DNA of 15,511 bases, taken from positions 1 through 15,511 of the forward strand of contig UQRM01000042.1 in NCBI GenBank assembly GCA_900543485.1. The letters are read 5' to 3'. A model generated the notes under the pieces. The model made no database searches. It was not told the origin of the DNA and worked only from the letters and a program-made list of their open reading frames with translations. Position 1 is the stretch's first letter; each line of letters starts with the position of its first letter. Source of the DNA: an uncultured Eubacterium sp. (GTDB lineage Bacteria > Bacillota > Clostridia > Peptostreptococcales > Anaerovoracaceae). Position numbers and translations under genes: made by a program. This document shows, in pieces, positions 1 to 8,352 of the stretch.

Positions 1-1097
1 ATGGAAATCCTATTCTCGCTTCCGCAGGCGTATGTCTGCCGCACCTTTCGGGTTTTCGATATATTCTTCCTTTCAAGCTCCACATCTACCAGCGTGCTGC
101 CTTTTTTTACCCCAACTACCTTTCCCATATATACTCCCTGGTTCTTTGGGCTTTCTCCGGACAGCAAACCTGCTCCCGGATTTCCTTCCATATATCCGCT
201 GCTGGATCCGCCCCGGTTGAAGATCGCCAAAAGTCTGTCCATATCTTCCCGGCTGACATCCGCCCTTCCGCACTCCCTGTATATATCCAGATACTTCCTA
301 TATAATCCGGTAACTACAGCCACGTATTGAGGTGATTTGAGGCGTCCTTCTATCTTGAGAGAATCGACGCCGGCTTCACATATCTCCGGCAATATGTCCA
401 GCGTACACATATCCTTTGGACTGAGAAAATACCCACGCCTTCCCGTTTCATCAACGTATGGCAGTCTGCAGGGCTGAGCACACGTCCCTCTGTTGCCGCT
501 CCTCCCATTACCTCCGCCTATGGCTCTGCTCATATGGCACTGTCCTGAATAACACATGCACATAGCTCCATGTACAAAGACCTCTATCTGACATCTCCCG
601 CCTCCCGCGTCCTCATCATGGCATACATCTGTCAGTTCTTTGATTTCCGCCAGGGTCAGTTCTCTGGCCGGAACTATCCGGCTAAACCCTGACTGTTTCG
701 CCCAGATAGCTCCTCTGCCGTTATATATGGTTCCCTGGGTGGACATATGCATATCCATATCCGGCAGATATGTCCTTACAAGACGTGAAAGGCCCACATC
801 CTGAAGTATGACCGCGTCAGCCCCGGCTCCATACAGAAAATTCACGTATGAAAAGGCATCTCGCAGTTCACTATCCTTTATGAGGGTGTTGATAGTCACG
901 TAAACGCGGACATTTCTGTCATGGGCGTACTCTATGGCTCTCTCCATGTCCTCTTTCGTGAAGTTTTCCGCCTTTATCCTGGCATTGAACAATGGGCCTC
1001 CCATGTAAATCGCGTCAGCTCCATTTTGCACGGCGGCCCTGAGCTGCTGCCACCCTCCTACAGGTGCCAGAAGCTCTGGGATATTTACGTCTCTCAC
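1..1097 (-). CDS. U32 family peptidase-like protein, 3' end cut by the window
   Basis: The visible 365 codons are the N-terminal part of a U32-family protein. The start is GTG at 1097, with AAAGGAG eight bases upstream (about 1106-1112). The N-terminus (ELLAPVGGWQQL at residues 8-19, NGADAIYMGG at 25-34) is the usual family opening and supports this start. Residues 172-190, EVFVHGAMCMCYSGQCHMS, match the U32 signature exactly. Cys180, Cys187, Cys206 and Cys210 form the conserved cysteine cluster (GNRGTCAQPCR at 201-211). Characterised relatives (RlhA and TrhP of E. coli, YrrN/YrrO of Bacillus) act in hydroxylation of rRNA or tRNA bases, so an RNA-modification role is more likely than proteolysis; this is inference. 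Long clostridial members carry a further C-terminal domain, which would lie outside the window. It diverges from the AI-2E-family gene; no convincing promoter was found for it in the 109-bp spacer. Confidence 0.93.
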   Translation of the reverse strand, partial: MRDVNIPELLAPVGGWQQLRAAVQNGADAIYMGGPLFNARIKAENFTKEDMERAIEYAHDRNVRVYVTINTLIKDSELRDAFSYVNFLYGAGADAVILQDVGLSRLVRTYLPDMDMHMSTQGTIYNGRGAIWAKQSGFSRIVPARELTLAEIKELTDVCHDEDAGGGRCQIEVFVHGAMCMCYSGQCHMSRAIGGGNGRSGNRGTCAQPCRLPYVDETGRRGYFLSPKDMCTLDILPEICEAGVDSLKIEGRLKSPQYVAVVTGLYRKYLDIYRECGRADVSREDMDRLLAIFNRGGSSSGYMEGNPGAGLLSGESPKNQGVYMGKVVGVKKGSTLVDVELERKNISKTRKVRQTYACGSENRIS

Positions 1098-1154
1098 TTG
1101 TATTTCTCCTTTCGTCCGGACGCCATGGGCTGCCCGGCCCTACAGGGTTTATTA

Positions 1155-1183
1155 TTGATTGCTCGACTATATTAGTATATAAT
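1155..1183 (+). promoter_or_regulatory. Sigma-A-type promoter of the AI-2E-family gene
   Basis: The -35 is TTGATT (1155-1160), the spacer is exactly 17 bp, and the -10 is a perfect TATAAT (1178-1183). It lies 23 bp before the ATG at 1207, leaving room for the GGAGGG ribosome binding site at 1195-1200. Confidence 0.75.
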
Positions 1184-1206
1184 GATTTCATACTGGAGGG
1201 AAGAGT

Positions 1207-2484
1207 ATGAACAGATTAAAAGAACTGCTGAAAGACAAAACCTTTACGAGAGGAAGCATATTCATCGTATTCAATGCAGCGCTGCTCTGCATTCTCTTTT
1301 TCATAATCAGGGATATTGGCAGCATCGCTTCCACCCTTTACGGATGGCTTCGTACATTGCTGGATGCCTTTTGGCCCCTCATACTTGGCCTCATTCTCGC
1401 CTATCTGCTCAATCCTCTCTCCGAACTGATAGATTCCAAGCTGATGGAACGGTTAATAAAGCTGCCGGAGGATCCATTGAAGGCGGAAAAGCGCAGGAAC
1501 CTCCGTCATCTGTTAAGTGTCATACTCACTTTCCTCATTGCCATCGCTGCTGTTATTGCCATAATCCTGGGCTTCGCGGTGATGATAATAGGAAACATAA
1601 ACTTTTCGGATCTGCCCAGCACATTCTCCGACTTCATGAGGGGGATACTGAACTACGAATCCACATTCAAAAACTGGATCACCACCAATATACCGGAAAG
1701 CATGCTTTCCGAACGCCTGACGGATCTGACCAGCACCGTCATGACATGGATAAGCGACAACATAAGCGCATCGTCTGTCATATCCTTTTTCACCAGCATA
1801 AGCGGCAGCATTGTCGACGTCGTGGTCGGCATCATCGTCAGCATTTACCTGATGAAGGACAAGCAGTTTTTCCTGGGGCTCTGGAGAAAGTTTCTCCACC
1901 TGACCCTTCCACAGAAGCGCCACGCTGTCCTCACCGAAGCTCTCAGCGAAATCAATACAGTCTTTTCAAAATTCATAAGAGGCGCGTTGCTTGATGCTTT
2001 GATAATCGCTATATTGGCATCTATAGGTCTTTCCATCATGGGTCTGGAAGGCTCGGTCTTCATCGGCATATTTGCCGGTATCGCCAACGTCATCCCTTAC
2101 TTCGGTCCTGTGATAGGTATGATACCCGCTTTCCTCATGGGCTTGTGCACAGATGGTTTCTGGAGCGGCGCTCTGGCAGTGATAATTCTTCTGGTGATAC
2201 AGCAGATAGACTGCAACTTCATATATCCTAAGATAGTAGGGACATCGACGGGCCTCCACCCTCTCATGGTGCTGCTGGCCGTCAGCGTCTTCGGATATTT
2301 CGGCGGGATCCTGGGAATGCTGCTGGCAGTGCCAATAGCAGGTATAATACAAGTGTTCGTTGTCAAGTGGGCGGAAAGCCGGGAGATCAGGATCAAAAAA
2401 TCCGTCGGCCCGGATGCCCCCAATGCGACAGGCGATACCGCCACATCTGACAGCAGAGACAATAAAGACGATCGACAAATGTGA
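1207..2484 (+). CDS. AI-2E family (PerM/YtvI-like) membrane transporter
   Basis: A 425-residue polytopic membrane protein of the AI-2E transporter family. Hydrophobic segments are visible at about residues 16-36, 48-70, 102-128, 196-217, 258-280, 282-310, 318-335 and 349-386, giving roughly eight membrane spans. The region 131-195 between spans 3 and 4 is polar and probably extramembrane. Conserved family blocks are IPYFGP (296-301), the QQIDCNFIYPKIVG block (332-345) and the GLHPLMVLLAV block (349-359). The last 35 residues are charged and Ser/Asp-rich and look like a cytoplasmic tail. The ATG at 1207 has GGAGGG at 1195-1200. Family members have been linked to autoinducer-2 export, to sodium/proton exchange and, in sporeformers, to sporulation, so the substrate cannot be assigned. 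The gene is monocistronic, with its own promoter and a terminator at 2555. Confidence 0.93.
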   Translation: MNRLKELLKDKTFTRGSIFIVFNAALLCILFFIIRDIGSIASTLYGWLRTLLDAFWPLILGLILAYLLNPLSELIDSKLMERLIKLPEDPLKAEKRRNLRHLLSVILTFLIAIAAVIAIILGFAVMIIGNINFSDLPSTFSDFMRGILNYESTFKNWITTNIPESMLSERLTDLTSTVMTWISDNISASSVISFFTSISGSIVDVVVGIIVSIYLMKDKQFFLGLWRKFLHLTLPQKRHAVLTEALSEINTVFSKFIRGALLDALIIAILASIGLSIMGLEGSVFIGIFAGIANVIPYFGPVIGMIPAFLMGLCTDGFWSGALAVIILLVIQQIDCNFIYPKIVGTSTGLHPLMVLLAVSVFGYFGGILGMLLAVPIAGIIQVFVVKWAESREIRIKKSVGPDAPNATGDTATSDSRDNKDDRQM

Positions 2485-2554
2485 AGTGATCGTTCGCTAA
2501 GCAATGGACGATAACTCTCATATGAAAAAGCGATAAGTAAAATACCACTAAAAC

Positions 2555-2591
2555 AGGGAGGTCGAAAAAATCGAACTCCCTTTCTTATTCT
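2555..2591. terminator. Bidirectional rho-independent terminator between convergent genes
   Basis: Inverted repeat AGGGAG-g-TCGA (2555-2565) and TCGA-a-CTCCCT (2571-2581), with one mismatch and a five-base A loop. A T-rich run (TTCTTATTCT) follows on the plus strand and GTTTTAG on the minus strand. It sits between the AI-2E-family gene and the convergent malic enzyme gene and probably serves both. The rest of 2485-2649 shows no gene. Confidence 0.75.
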
Positions 2592-2649
2592 GTTCAGCTT
2601 CTTCTCTGGAAAGTCTTTCAGATCCATCAGCAAGCGCTTTCTTGCCTCC

Positions 2650-3804
2650 CTATTCCTTCCACGCCTTTCTCACGGCCTCAGCCACGATGTCAGCAGCTCC
2701 AGGATAAAAAGCGCTCGGGATTATGTAATCAGCTGTCAGTTCTTCGTCCTTTATTATCTCCGCCAACGCAAAAGCAGCGGCGGTTTTCATCTCTTCCGTT
2801 ATCCTTTTGGCTCTGGCCGCTAGCGCTCCCTTGAAGAGCCCCGGAAAAATCAGTACGTTATTTATCTGGTTAGGATAATCCGACCTTCCTGTGCCTATTA
2901 CTGCCGCGCCGGCTTCTCTGGCAAGATCCGGAAGTATCTCGGGCTCCGGATTAGCCATGGCAAAAATTATCGCATCCTTGTTCATCGATCTTACCATATC
3001 CTGAGTCAGCACCTTTGCCGCCGAAACCCCTATGAAGAGATCCCTTCCCTTCACTGCGTCTGTCAGGCTGCCGGAGATCTGTTCCTCGTTGGTGACTGCC
3101 GCCAGACGCTTCTTGGCTTCATTCAGATCGCCTCTGTCTCTGGTCAGTATCCCTTTGCTGTCACATGCCACAATATCTTTTATCCCCAGGTTCATGAGCA
3201 TCTTGGCAATAGCCGTTCCCGCCGCCCCTGCGCCGTTGATGACAGCCTTCATAGAGCCCAATTCTCTTTTCGTCAGCTTAGCCGCATTTATTACTGCCGC
3301 CGACACAACCACGGCTGTCCCATGCTGATCGTCATGAAATACGGGTATATCCACCTGTGCTTGCAGCTTTTCCTCTATCTCAAAGCATCTGGGAGCAGAA
3401 ATATCCTCCAGATTTATACCTCCCAGCGTAGGAGCTATATTCTTCACGATATTTACGATCTCATCCACATCCTGAGTCTCAAGACAAACCGGGAATGCGT
3501 CTATCCCCGCAAATTCCTTGAAGAGCAATGACTTGCCATCCATCACCGGGATGGACGCGAGTCCGCCTATATTACCCAGGCCCAGCACCGCCGAGCCGTC
3601 TGATACTACCGCTACGATATTGGATTTATTGGTATATCTGTAGACATCGTCAGGATTCTCATATATCTTCCTGCAAGGTTCGGCAACGCCTGGTGTATAC
3701 GCAGTTGAAAGATCGTCAGTATTCTCAACTCTTACCTTGCTCGCTACAGCCATCTTCCCTTTATGTTTTTCATGCATCTCCAAGGATGCCTTATAATAAT
3801 CCAT
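2650..3804 (-). CDS. Malic enzyme, NAD(P)-dependent, short bacterial type
   Basis: Converts malate to pyruvate and CO2 with reduction of NAD(P). The length of 384 residues suits the short bacterial malic enzymes of about 390. Visible motifs: YTPGVAEPC at 36-44 (catalytic Tyr36), the DGKSLLFKEFAGIDAFPVC block with Lys91 as the likely general base, the metal-binding NLEDI (131-135) and HDDQHGT (157-163), the dinucleotide-binding NGAGAAG (190-196) and AMANPEPEI (282-290). The open frame extends upstream to 3891 within the glnS 3' end, but the ATG at 3804 is preferred: AGAGGTGATT lies just upstream and the N-terminus MDYYKASLEMHEKHKGK is family-typical. The gene follows glnS by 10 bp, so it is probably cotranscribed. 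Coenzyme preference cannot be read safely from the sequence. Confidence 0.95.
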   Translation of the reverse strand: MDYYKASLEMHEKHKGKMAVASKVRVENTDDLSTAYTPGVAEPCRKIYENPDDVYRYTNKSNIVAVVSDGSAVLGLGNIGGLASIPVMDGKSLLFKEFAGIDAFPVCLETQDVDEIVNIVKNIAPTLGGINLEDISAPRCFEIEEKLQAQVDIPVFHDDQHGTAVVVSAAVINAAKLTKRELGSMKAVINGAGAAGTAIAKMLMNLGIKDIVACDSKGILTRDRGDLNEAKKRLAAVTNEEQISGSLTDAVKGRDLFIGVSAAKVLTQDMVRSMNKDAIIFAMANPEPEILPDLAREAGAAVIGTGRSDYPNQINNVLIFPGLFKGALAARAKRITEEMKTAAAFALAEIIKDEELTADYIIPSAFYPGAADIVAEAVRKAWKE

Positions 3805-3814
3805 CCAATCACCT

Positions 3815-5461
3815 CTATTTCTTTTTCCAGGAGCTCTTGAGACCGACGATCTTATTGAAGACTTTCTCTTCATCCGTCGTGAGCTTCTCATCTGCTATAT
3901 AATATCCCTTTCTGAAAAACTGGAATCGCTCTCCCGGCCTGGCCTCTGCCACGGAAGGCTCCGCATATGCCACCGTCTCCGAAAGAGAGTCGGGATTGAG
4001 CCGCTGAGATCCATCCTCCTCATCCAGCATCAGATAGTCATAATTCCTTATCCTTATCTTAACAGCGGTCCTGGCGTCCACCCAGTGTATCGTCCCCTTG
4101 ACCTTACGGCCTTCGAACCCGCTGCCGCTCCTGGTCTGAGGATCATATGTGCACCGCAGCTCCTTTATGGAACCATCTCCATTCTTAATAACTTCCTCGC
4201 ATCTGATGAAGTAGGCGCCCTTGAACCTGACCTCGTTTCCCGGAAAAAGCCTGAAATACTTCTTCACCGGCACTTCCATGAAGTCATCGCCATCCACATA
4301 CAATTCGCGGCTGAAAGGCACACTCCTGTTGCCCATCTCCGGCACTTCCCTGTTGTTCTCTATCTCCATCTCCTCGGTTTTGTCTTCAGGGTAATTGGTT
4401 ATCACGACTTTGATAGGGTTCTCCACCACATTTCTGTTTTCCACCTTCTGCTTCAGATCTTCTCTGACGCAGTGCTCCAAAAGACCTATGTCCACCGTGC
4501 TGTTCGCTTTGGACACGCCTATCCTCTCACAAAAATCCCGTACGGCTTCCGGCGTATATCCTCTCCGCCTTATACCGGCGATGGTCGGCATCCTCGGATC
4601 GTCCCATCCTTCCACAGTCCCATCATCTACCATTCTTTTTAAATATCGTTTACTCATCACTGTATTAGTCAGGTTGAGTCGGGCGAACTCTATCTGCTGC
4701 GGCGGTTCCGGCCATTTGCCCACTTCCCGCAGCACCCAGTCATAGAGAGGTCTATGATCTTCGAATTCCAACGTACAGATGGAATGAGTTATACCTTCGA
4801 TAGCATCTTCGATAGGATGAGCAAAATCGTACATCGGATAGATGCACCATTTGTCGCCTGTGTTGTGATGCTCCGCATGAGCTATCCTGTAGATGACTGG
4901 ATCGCGCATGTTTATGTTAGGCGAAGCCATATCTATTTTCGCTCTGAGCACTTTCTCACCGTCGCTGTACTTCCCTTCTCTCATTTCCTCGAAAAGCTTC
5001 AGGTTTTCCTCGACAGACCTTTCACGATATGGGCTTTCCCTTCCCGGTTCCTTCAAAGTCCCTCTGTATTCCCTTATCTGATCGGCGTTGAGATCGCAGA
5101 CATATGCTTTGCCTTTTTCTATCAGAGCAACAGCACATCGATACATTTCATCGAAATAATCGGAAGCCCAGAGTCTTTCATCCCACTTGAACCCCAGCCA
5201 TCTTACATCTTCTTCTATTGAATCCACGTACTCCGTATCCTCTTTTACAGGATTGGTATCGTCATATCGCAGATTGCACTTACCGTGATATTTCTCGGCA
5301 GTAGTGAAATTGAGGCATATGGACTTAGCATGTCCTATGTGGAGATATCCGTTCGGCTCCGGCGGGAACCTCGTATGCACCTTGTCTCCATACTTATGAG
5401 CTTCCAGGTCCTTGTCGATCATATTATGAATAAAATTGTTGCTTTCCAGTCTGTCTGCCAT
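3815..5461 (-). CDS. glnS: Glutaminyl-tRNA synthetase
   Basis: Cytoplasmic class I aminoacyl-tRNA synthetase charging tRNA-Gln with glutamine. The 548 residues match the usual bacterial GlnRS length of about 550. The class I signature HIGH is at residues 41-44 within [17 protein letters not shown] at 67-71, and the KMSKS-type loop is VMSKR at 268-272. The C-terminal half (from about 340) has the features of the two beta-barrel anticodon-binding domain, for example [17 protein letters not shown] and GTIHWVDA. These distinguish GlnRS from bacterial GluRS, whose anticodon domain is helical. The start has a strong AGGAGG about 8 bases upstream. The gene has its own promoter (5492-5521), and malic enzyme follows after 10 bp. 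Many Bacillota lack GlnRS and use GatCAB instead, so its presence says something about the lineage. Confidence 0.97.
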   Translation of the reverse strand: MADRLESNNFIHNMIDKDLEAHKYGDKVHTRFPPEPNGYLHIGHAKSICLNFTTAEKYHGKCNLRYDDTNPVKEDTEYVDSIEEDVRWLGFKWDERLWASDYFDEMYRCAVALIEKGKAYVCDLNADQIREYRGTLKEPGRESPYRERSVEENLKLFEEMREGKYSDGEKVLRAKIDMASPNINMRDPVIYRIAHAEHHNTGDKWCIYPMYDFAHPIEDAIEGITHSICTLEFEDHRPLYDWVLREVGKWPEPPQQIEFARLNLTNTVMSKRYLKRMVDDGTVEGWDDPRMPTIAGIRRRGYTPEAVRDFCERIGVSKANSTVDIGLLEHCVREDLKQKVENRNVVENPIKVVITNYPEDKTEEMEIENNREVPEMGNRSVPFSRELYVDGDDFMEVPVKKYFRLFPGNEVRFKGAYFIRCEEVIKNGDGSIKELRCTYDPQTRSGSGFEGRKVKGTIHWVDARTAVKIRIRNYDYLMLDEEDGSQRLNPDSLSETVAYAEPSVAEARPGERFQFFRKGYYIADEKLTTDEEKVFNKIVGLKSSWKKK

Positions 5462-5491
5462 CTCGTTTCCTCCTAAACGTTTTTACGCTTT

Positions 5492-5521
5492 ATTATATCC
5501 CATCTGTGCTTGTAAATGCAA
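5492..5521 (-). promoter_or_regulatory. Promoter of glnS
   Basis: On the minus strand, TTGCAT (5521-5516), an 18-bp spacer and a perfect TATAAT (5497-5492). It lies 30 bp upstream of the glnS ATG and just past the terminator of the preceding gene. Confidence 0.7.
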
Positions 5522-5535
5522 CGGCTTATGCAATT

Positions 5536-5566
5536 AAAAAGGCGCGGTACAGCTCCGCGCCTTTTT
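5536..5566 (-). terminator. Rho-independent terminator of the thiolase gene
   Basis: A perfect 12-bp stem (AAAAAGGCGCGG at 5536-5547 paired with 5555-5566) around a 7-base loop. Read on the minus strand it ends in TTTTT followed by AATTGC. It starts about 20 bp after the acetyl-CoA acetyltransferase stop and separates that gene from glnS. Confidence 0.9.
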
Positions 5567-5587
5567 CACGGTGAAACATCACCTTTT

Positions 5588-6766
5588 TTATCTTTCAACG
5601 ATCATCGTCGTTCCCTGTCCGCCGCCGATGCAGAGAGTAGCGAGACCTGTCTTGGAATCTCTCTTGATCATCTCATAAATCAGCGTAACGAGGATCCTGG
5701 CACCGGAAGCTCCAATAGGATGTCCCAGAGCGATAGCTCCACCGTTCACATTGAGCTTTTCAGGGTCAAATCCCAGATCCTTGCCTACTGCTACGGACTG
5801 TGCCGCAAACGCTTCATTAGCTTCGATAAGATCGATGTCATCTATAGTCATTCCAGCCTTATCGAGAGCCTTCTGGCAAGCGGAGATAGGTCCGATACCC
5901 ATGATAGCAGGATCTACGCCTGCGGATGCATATGACTTGATAGTGCAGAGAGGCTTGATCCCCAGCTCGTCAGCTTTTTCCTTGGACATAACGATGAGGG
6001 CCGCAGCAGCGTCGTTTATACCGGAAGCATTAGCCGCTGTTACTATACCATCCTTCTTGAAGGCTGGTCTCAGTTTAGCAATGCTCTCAGGTGTTACGCC
6101 GTCCTTTGGATATTCATCAGTATCGAATACGATAGGATCGCCTTTTCTCTGAGGTACTTCTACAGGAACGATCTCGTCCTTGAATCTGCCCGATTTTACC
6201 GCAGCAACTGCCTTCTGCTGTGACTTGGCAGCAAACTCATCCAGTTCTTCCCTGGTGAGGCCCCACTGCTCAGCTACGTTTTCGGCAGTTATACCCATGT
6301 GGTAATTGTTGAACGCGCAAGTCAAACCATCGTTTGTCATCATGTCGATGATCTTATTGTCGTTCATCCTCGCTCCCCATCTTGCTGTAGGGATAGCGTA
6401 GCCTGTTGCCGACATATTCTCAGTTCCGCCTGCTACGATGATATCAGCGTCGCCTGCTTTGATCATCTGAGCTGCCAGAGACACTGTTCTCAGACCGGAG
6501 CCGCATACTTTGTTCAGAGTCATTGCAGGAACTTCCTTAGGGATTCCCGCATCCATAGCTGCCTGTCTTGCGACGTTCTGTCCGAGACCTCCCTGGAGAA
6601 CACATCCGTATACCACTTCATCTATGGTTGCCGGATCGATTCCCGCTCTCTTGATGGCCTCTTTAATGGCAATCGCTCCGAGGGTCCTGGCTGAAGTGTT
6701 CTTCAGAGTTCCTCCGAAGCTTCCGATCGGTGTTCTCACTGCACTCGCAATTACAACATCTCTCAT
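5588..6766 (-). CDS. thlA: Acetyl-CoA C-acetyltransferase (thiolase)
   Basis: Condenses two acetyl-CoA to acetoacetyl-CoA, or the reverse; in clostridia this feeds butyrate or butanol formation. The 392 residues are the normal length. The catalytic triad is visible: Cys88 in NKVCGSG, His349 in GHPIGASG and Cys379 in [17 protein letters not shown] and [11 protein letters not shown] are also standard. The start is the ATG at 6766 ([15 protein letters not shown]), with AAAGGAGG upstream. A longer frame from 6787 would translate through that ribosome binding site and is rejected. No other beta-oxidation or butyrate gene is visible nearby. A 53-bp, nearly all-A/T spacer containing an inverted repeat separates it from the preceding DUF2156 gene, and a strong terminator follows. 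Thiolases of longer-chain specificity share these motifs, so substrate length is inferred. Confidence 0.95.
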   Translation of the reverse strand: MRDVVIASAVRTPIGSFGGTLKNTSARTLGAIAIKEAIKRAGIDPATIDEVVYGCVLQGGLGQNVARQAAMDAGIPKEVPAMTLNKVCGSGLRTVSLAAQMIKAGDADIIVAGGTENMSATGYAIPTARWGARMNDNKIIDMMTNDGLTCAFNNYHMGITAENVAEQWGLTREELDEFAAKSQQKAVAAVKSGRFKDEIVPVEVPQRKGDPIVFDTDEYPKDGVTPESIAKLRPAFKKDGIVTAANASGINDAAAALIVMSKEKADELGIKPLCTIKSYASAGVDPAIMGIGPISACQKALDKAGMTIDDIDLIEANEAFAAQSVAVGKDLGFDPEKLNVNGGAIALGHPIGASGARILVTLIYEMIKRDSKTGLATLCIGGGQGTTMIVER

Positions 6767-6801
6767 AATGAATTTCCTCCTTTTCATTCATTGGTTATTT
6801 A

Positions 6802-6838
6802 TTTAAATAAAATATATTTACATATATTTTTATTTAAA
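6802..6838. repeat. A/T-only inverted repeat upstream of the thiolase gene
   Basis: The arms TTTAAATAAAATATAT (6802-6817) and its complement with one extra base (6822-6838) flank the loop TTAC. The element fills most of the 74-bp spacer between the DUF2156 stop and the thiolase start. It could be an operator, an UP-like element or simply an A/T-rich promoter region. No clear -35/-10 pair was found for thiolase. Confidence 0.6.
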
Positions 6839-6840
6839 GC

Positions 6841-7773
6841 CTATTCAAATGTCCCTATATACTTTTCCAATAACTCCACAGGCTTATAAGACAGTTTTGA
6901 TTTTCTCAGGTTCTCAATGTCCATATCCTCTTCCCTGTTGAGATATTCAGCTCTGGAAGAGATATGCCTGCAAAACTCGTTGAGCATCAACTGATAAAGG
7001 CCTCTGAAATCGGTGTTGGCTTTTTCCACATGCTCGGTAACGGTATCGCTTCCCAGCATCCCGCCTACGGCAACCGCCTCTATGTTTCCTTCTATCAGTA
7101 TCGCTCCTCCGATGTAGCCCACCTTCTCCAGATTCCTGAAAACGTCCTCCATGGCCTCTTCTTCCATCACCAGAAGTTCCATCTCGTGAGGAGGTATCTC
7201 TTTTTTTCTATTGAAATCCGATATGAATTTCATGACCTCATCGGCCATATCCGATGTCAGCTCTGCATATTGATACTGATACGTTTTCTTGAAATAATTC
7301 AAATGATTCTTCTTGCTGTGGTACGCTCTGCCTTTGAGCTCCACCAGATCCTGTACCCTGTAGATATAGTCGTAGTTGGGCCTGTCATCCTCAAAGTTTA
7401 TCTCCGGACACGCTTCCTTTATTATATCAAGCATGTGAACCGGCACCAATCTGAGGCTGAAGGGATACCCTTTGTCCTCAAACATCTCTTTGCACTTCAG
7501 TATCGTCTCCCGCAGTGATTTGCTGTCGTACCCTCCTGTTCTCGTAAGAGGCGGGAACATGAAAGGCAGCTCGATCCCCTCCTCCAGCTCCAGGTGGCTG
7601 ACTCCGCTGAGACACATGTAGTCGCCTACGATTTCCCAGCTGAACTGATTTATATCACGCCACATATAGAGGGATGTAAAAGAAAGTCCTGACGTTCTGT
7701 ACTCATATCCGTTCAGATACTCCTCGATGATCCCCCTGTTTTCAATGGATATTCTGTTGTCAAACATATACAT
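6841..7773 (-). CDS. DUF2156 / phosphatidylglycerol lysyltransferase C-terminal-like protein
   Basis: A soluble 310-residue protein with no membrane segment or signal peptide. It resembles the DUF2156 family, whose GNAT-like fold is shared with the catalytic domain of aminoacyl-phosphatidylglycerol synthases (MprF). Family-like blocks are GRAYHSKKNHLNYFKK (148-163), the EHVEKANTDFRGLYQLMLNEF region (248-268) and YLNREEDMDIENLRKSKLSY (277-296). MprF itself has a large membrane domain that is absent here, so lipid modification should not be assumed; stand-alone members are mostly uncharacterised. The start ATG at 7773 has GAGGG nine bases upstream; Met3 is an alternative. It follows the isochorismatase-fold gene by 33 bp and is probably in one transcript with it and surE. 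Confidence 0.85.
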   Translation of the reverse strand: MYMFDNRISIENRGIIEEYLNGYEYRTSGLSFTSLYMWRDINQFSWEIVGDYMCLSGVSHLELEEGIELPFMFPPLTRTGGYDSKSLRETILKCKEMFEDKGYPFSLRLVPVHMLDIIKEACPEINFEDDRPNYDYIYRVQDLVELKGRAYHSKKNHLNYFKKTYQYQYAELTSDMADEVMKFISDFNRKKEIPPHEMELLVMEEEAMEDVFRNLEKVGYIGGAILIEGNIEAVAVGGMLGSDTVTEHVEKANTDFRGLYQLMLNEFCRHISSRAEYLNREEDMDIENLRKSKLSYKPVELLEKYIGTFE

Positions 7774-7806
7774 TATTCTATTCCCTCTTCCCGATTTTCA
7801 CCTGGC

Positions 7807-8352
7807 TCATTTCACGATAGCTGAAATATCTTTGAAACCATCGGCTTTGGAATCTCTCAGTATTTCGTAAAGTACAGCCTCATATGTGGTGATGATCGCG
7901 CCGGCTTCTCCCATCCTGGTGATACTCCACAGCTTGTCATTCTCATTTCGCGATGCCACGCAATCAGCGACCAGATATACGTTATAGCCTTCCTCTATCA
8001 GCTGAAGCACCGTCTGCTGGACGCAGATATGAGCCTCTATACCGCAGACCACGATATTCTTTTTTCCCGACTCCTTTATCCTGGACGCGAATTCCTCATT
8101 GGCCATGCAGCCGAAGGTATTCTTTTCCACATGCCGGAAATCTCCCAACGCCTCCGCTACCGAAGGTATAGTTTCTCCCAGCCCCTTCGTGTACTGCTGT
8201 GTAACGATGGTCGGTATCCCCAGCACCTTCATTCCCTTTATGAGTCTGACGGATTTATCCTCCAGCGTCTCCCTGTCGCTCATGGCAGGAACCAGTTTTT
8301 CCTGAAGATCTATAACTACGAAAGCCGTATCATTTCTCGTAAGCAATCCCAT
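7807..8352 (-). CDS. Isochorismatase-family cysteine hydrolase
   Basis: A 181-residue single-domain hydrolase of the isochorismatase/nicotinamidase superfamily. The catalytic triad is visible: Asp15 (VVIDLQ), Lys77 (VEKNTFGC) and Cys110 (HICVQQT), with the conserved GIEAH turn at 104-108. The substrate is unknown. The compact form and C-terminal region resemble YcaC-like hydrolases more than metal-binding nicotinamidases; no isochorismate pathway genes are present. The start is set at the ATG at 8352, which shares its A with the surE stop (TAATG) and has GGAGG (8361-8365) eight bases upstream inside the surE 3' end. A longer reading from 8367 would use that ribosome binding site as coding sequence. 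Translation is therefore likely coupled to surE. Confidence 0.92.
   Translation of the reverse strand: MGLLTRNDTAFVVIDLQEKLVPAMSDRETLEDKSVRLIKGMKVLGIPTIVTQQYTKGLGETIPSVAEALGDFRHVEKNTFGCMANEEFASRIKESGKKNIVVCGIEAHICVQQTVLQLIEEGYNVYLVADCVASRNENDKLWSITRMGEAGAIITTYEAVLYEILRDSKADGFKDISAIVK

Noticed and set aside
1..330. Plus-strand frame at the left edge
   Set aside because: Opposite to the U32 gene, which matches its family over all 365 visible codons.
1182..1994. Plus-strand 270-codon frame overlapping the AI-2E-family gene
   Set aside because: His/Arg/Cys-rich composition without any family pattern; it is the shifted frame of a clear membrane protein gene.
1207..2484. Quorum-sensing role for the AI-2E-family protein
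   Set aside because: The family name comes from one member; no luxS, lsr or other signalling gene is present, so transport of autoinducer-2 is not supported.
3805..3891. A 29-residue N-terminal extension of malic enzyme
   Set aside because: It overlaps the end of glnS, reads as a basic shadow sequence, and the ATG at 3804 has its own ribosome binding site and a family-typical N-terminus.
6767..6787. A 7-residue N-terminal extension of the thiolase
   Set aside because: It would translate through the GGAGG ribosome binding site of the ATG at 6766; thiolases begin at [12 protein letters not shown] sequence.
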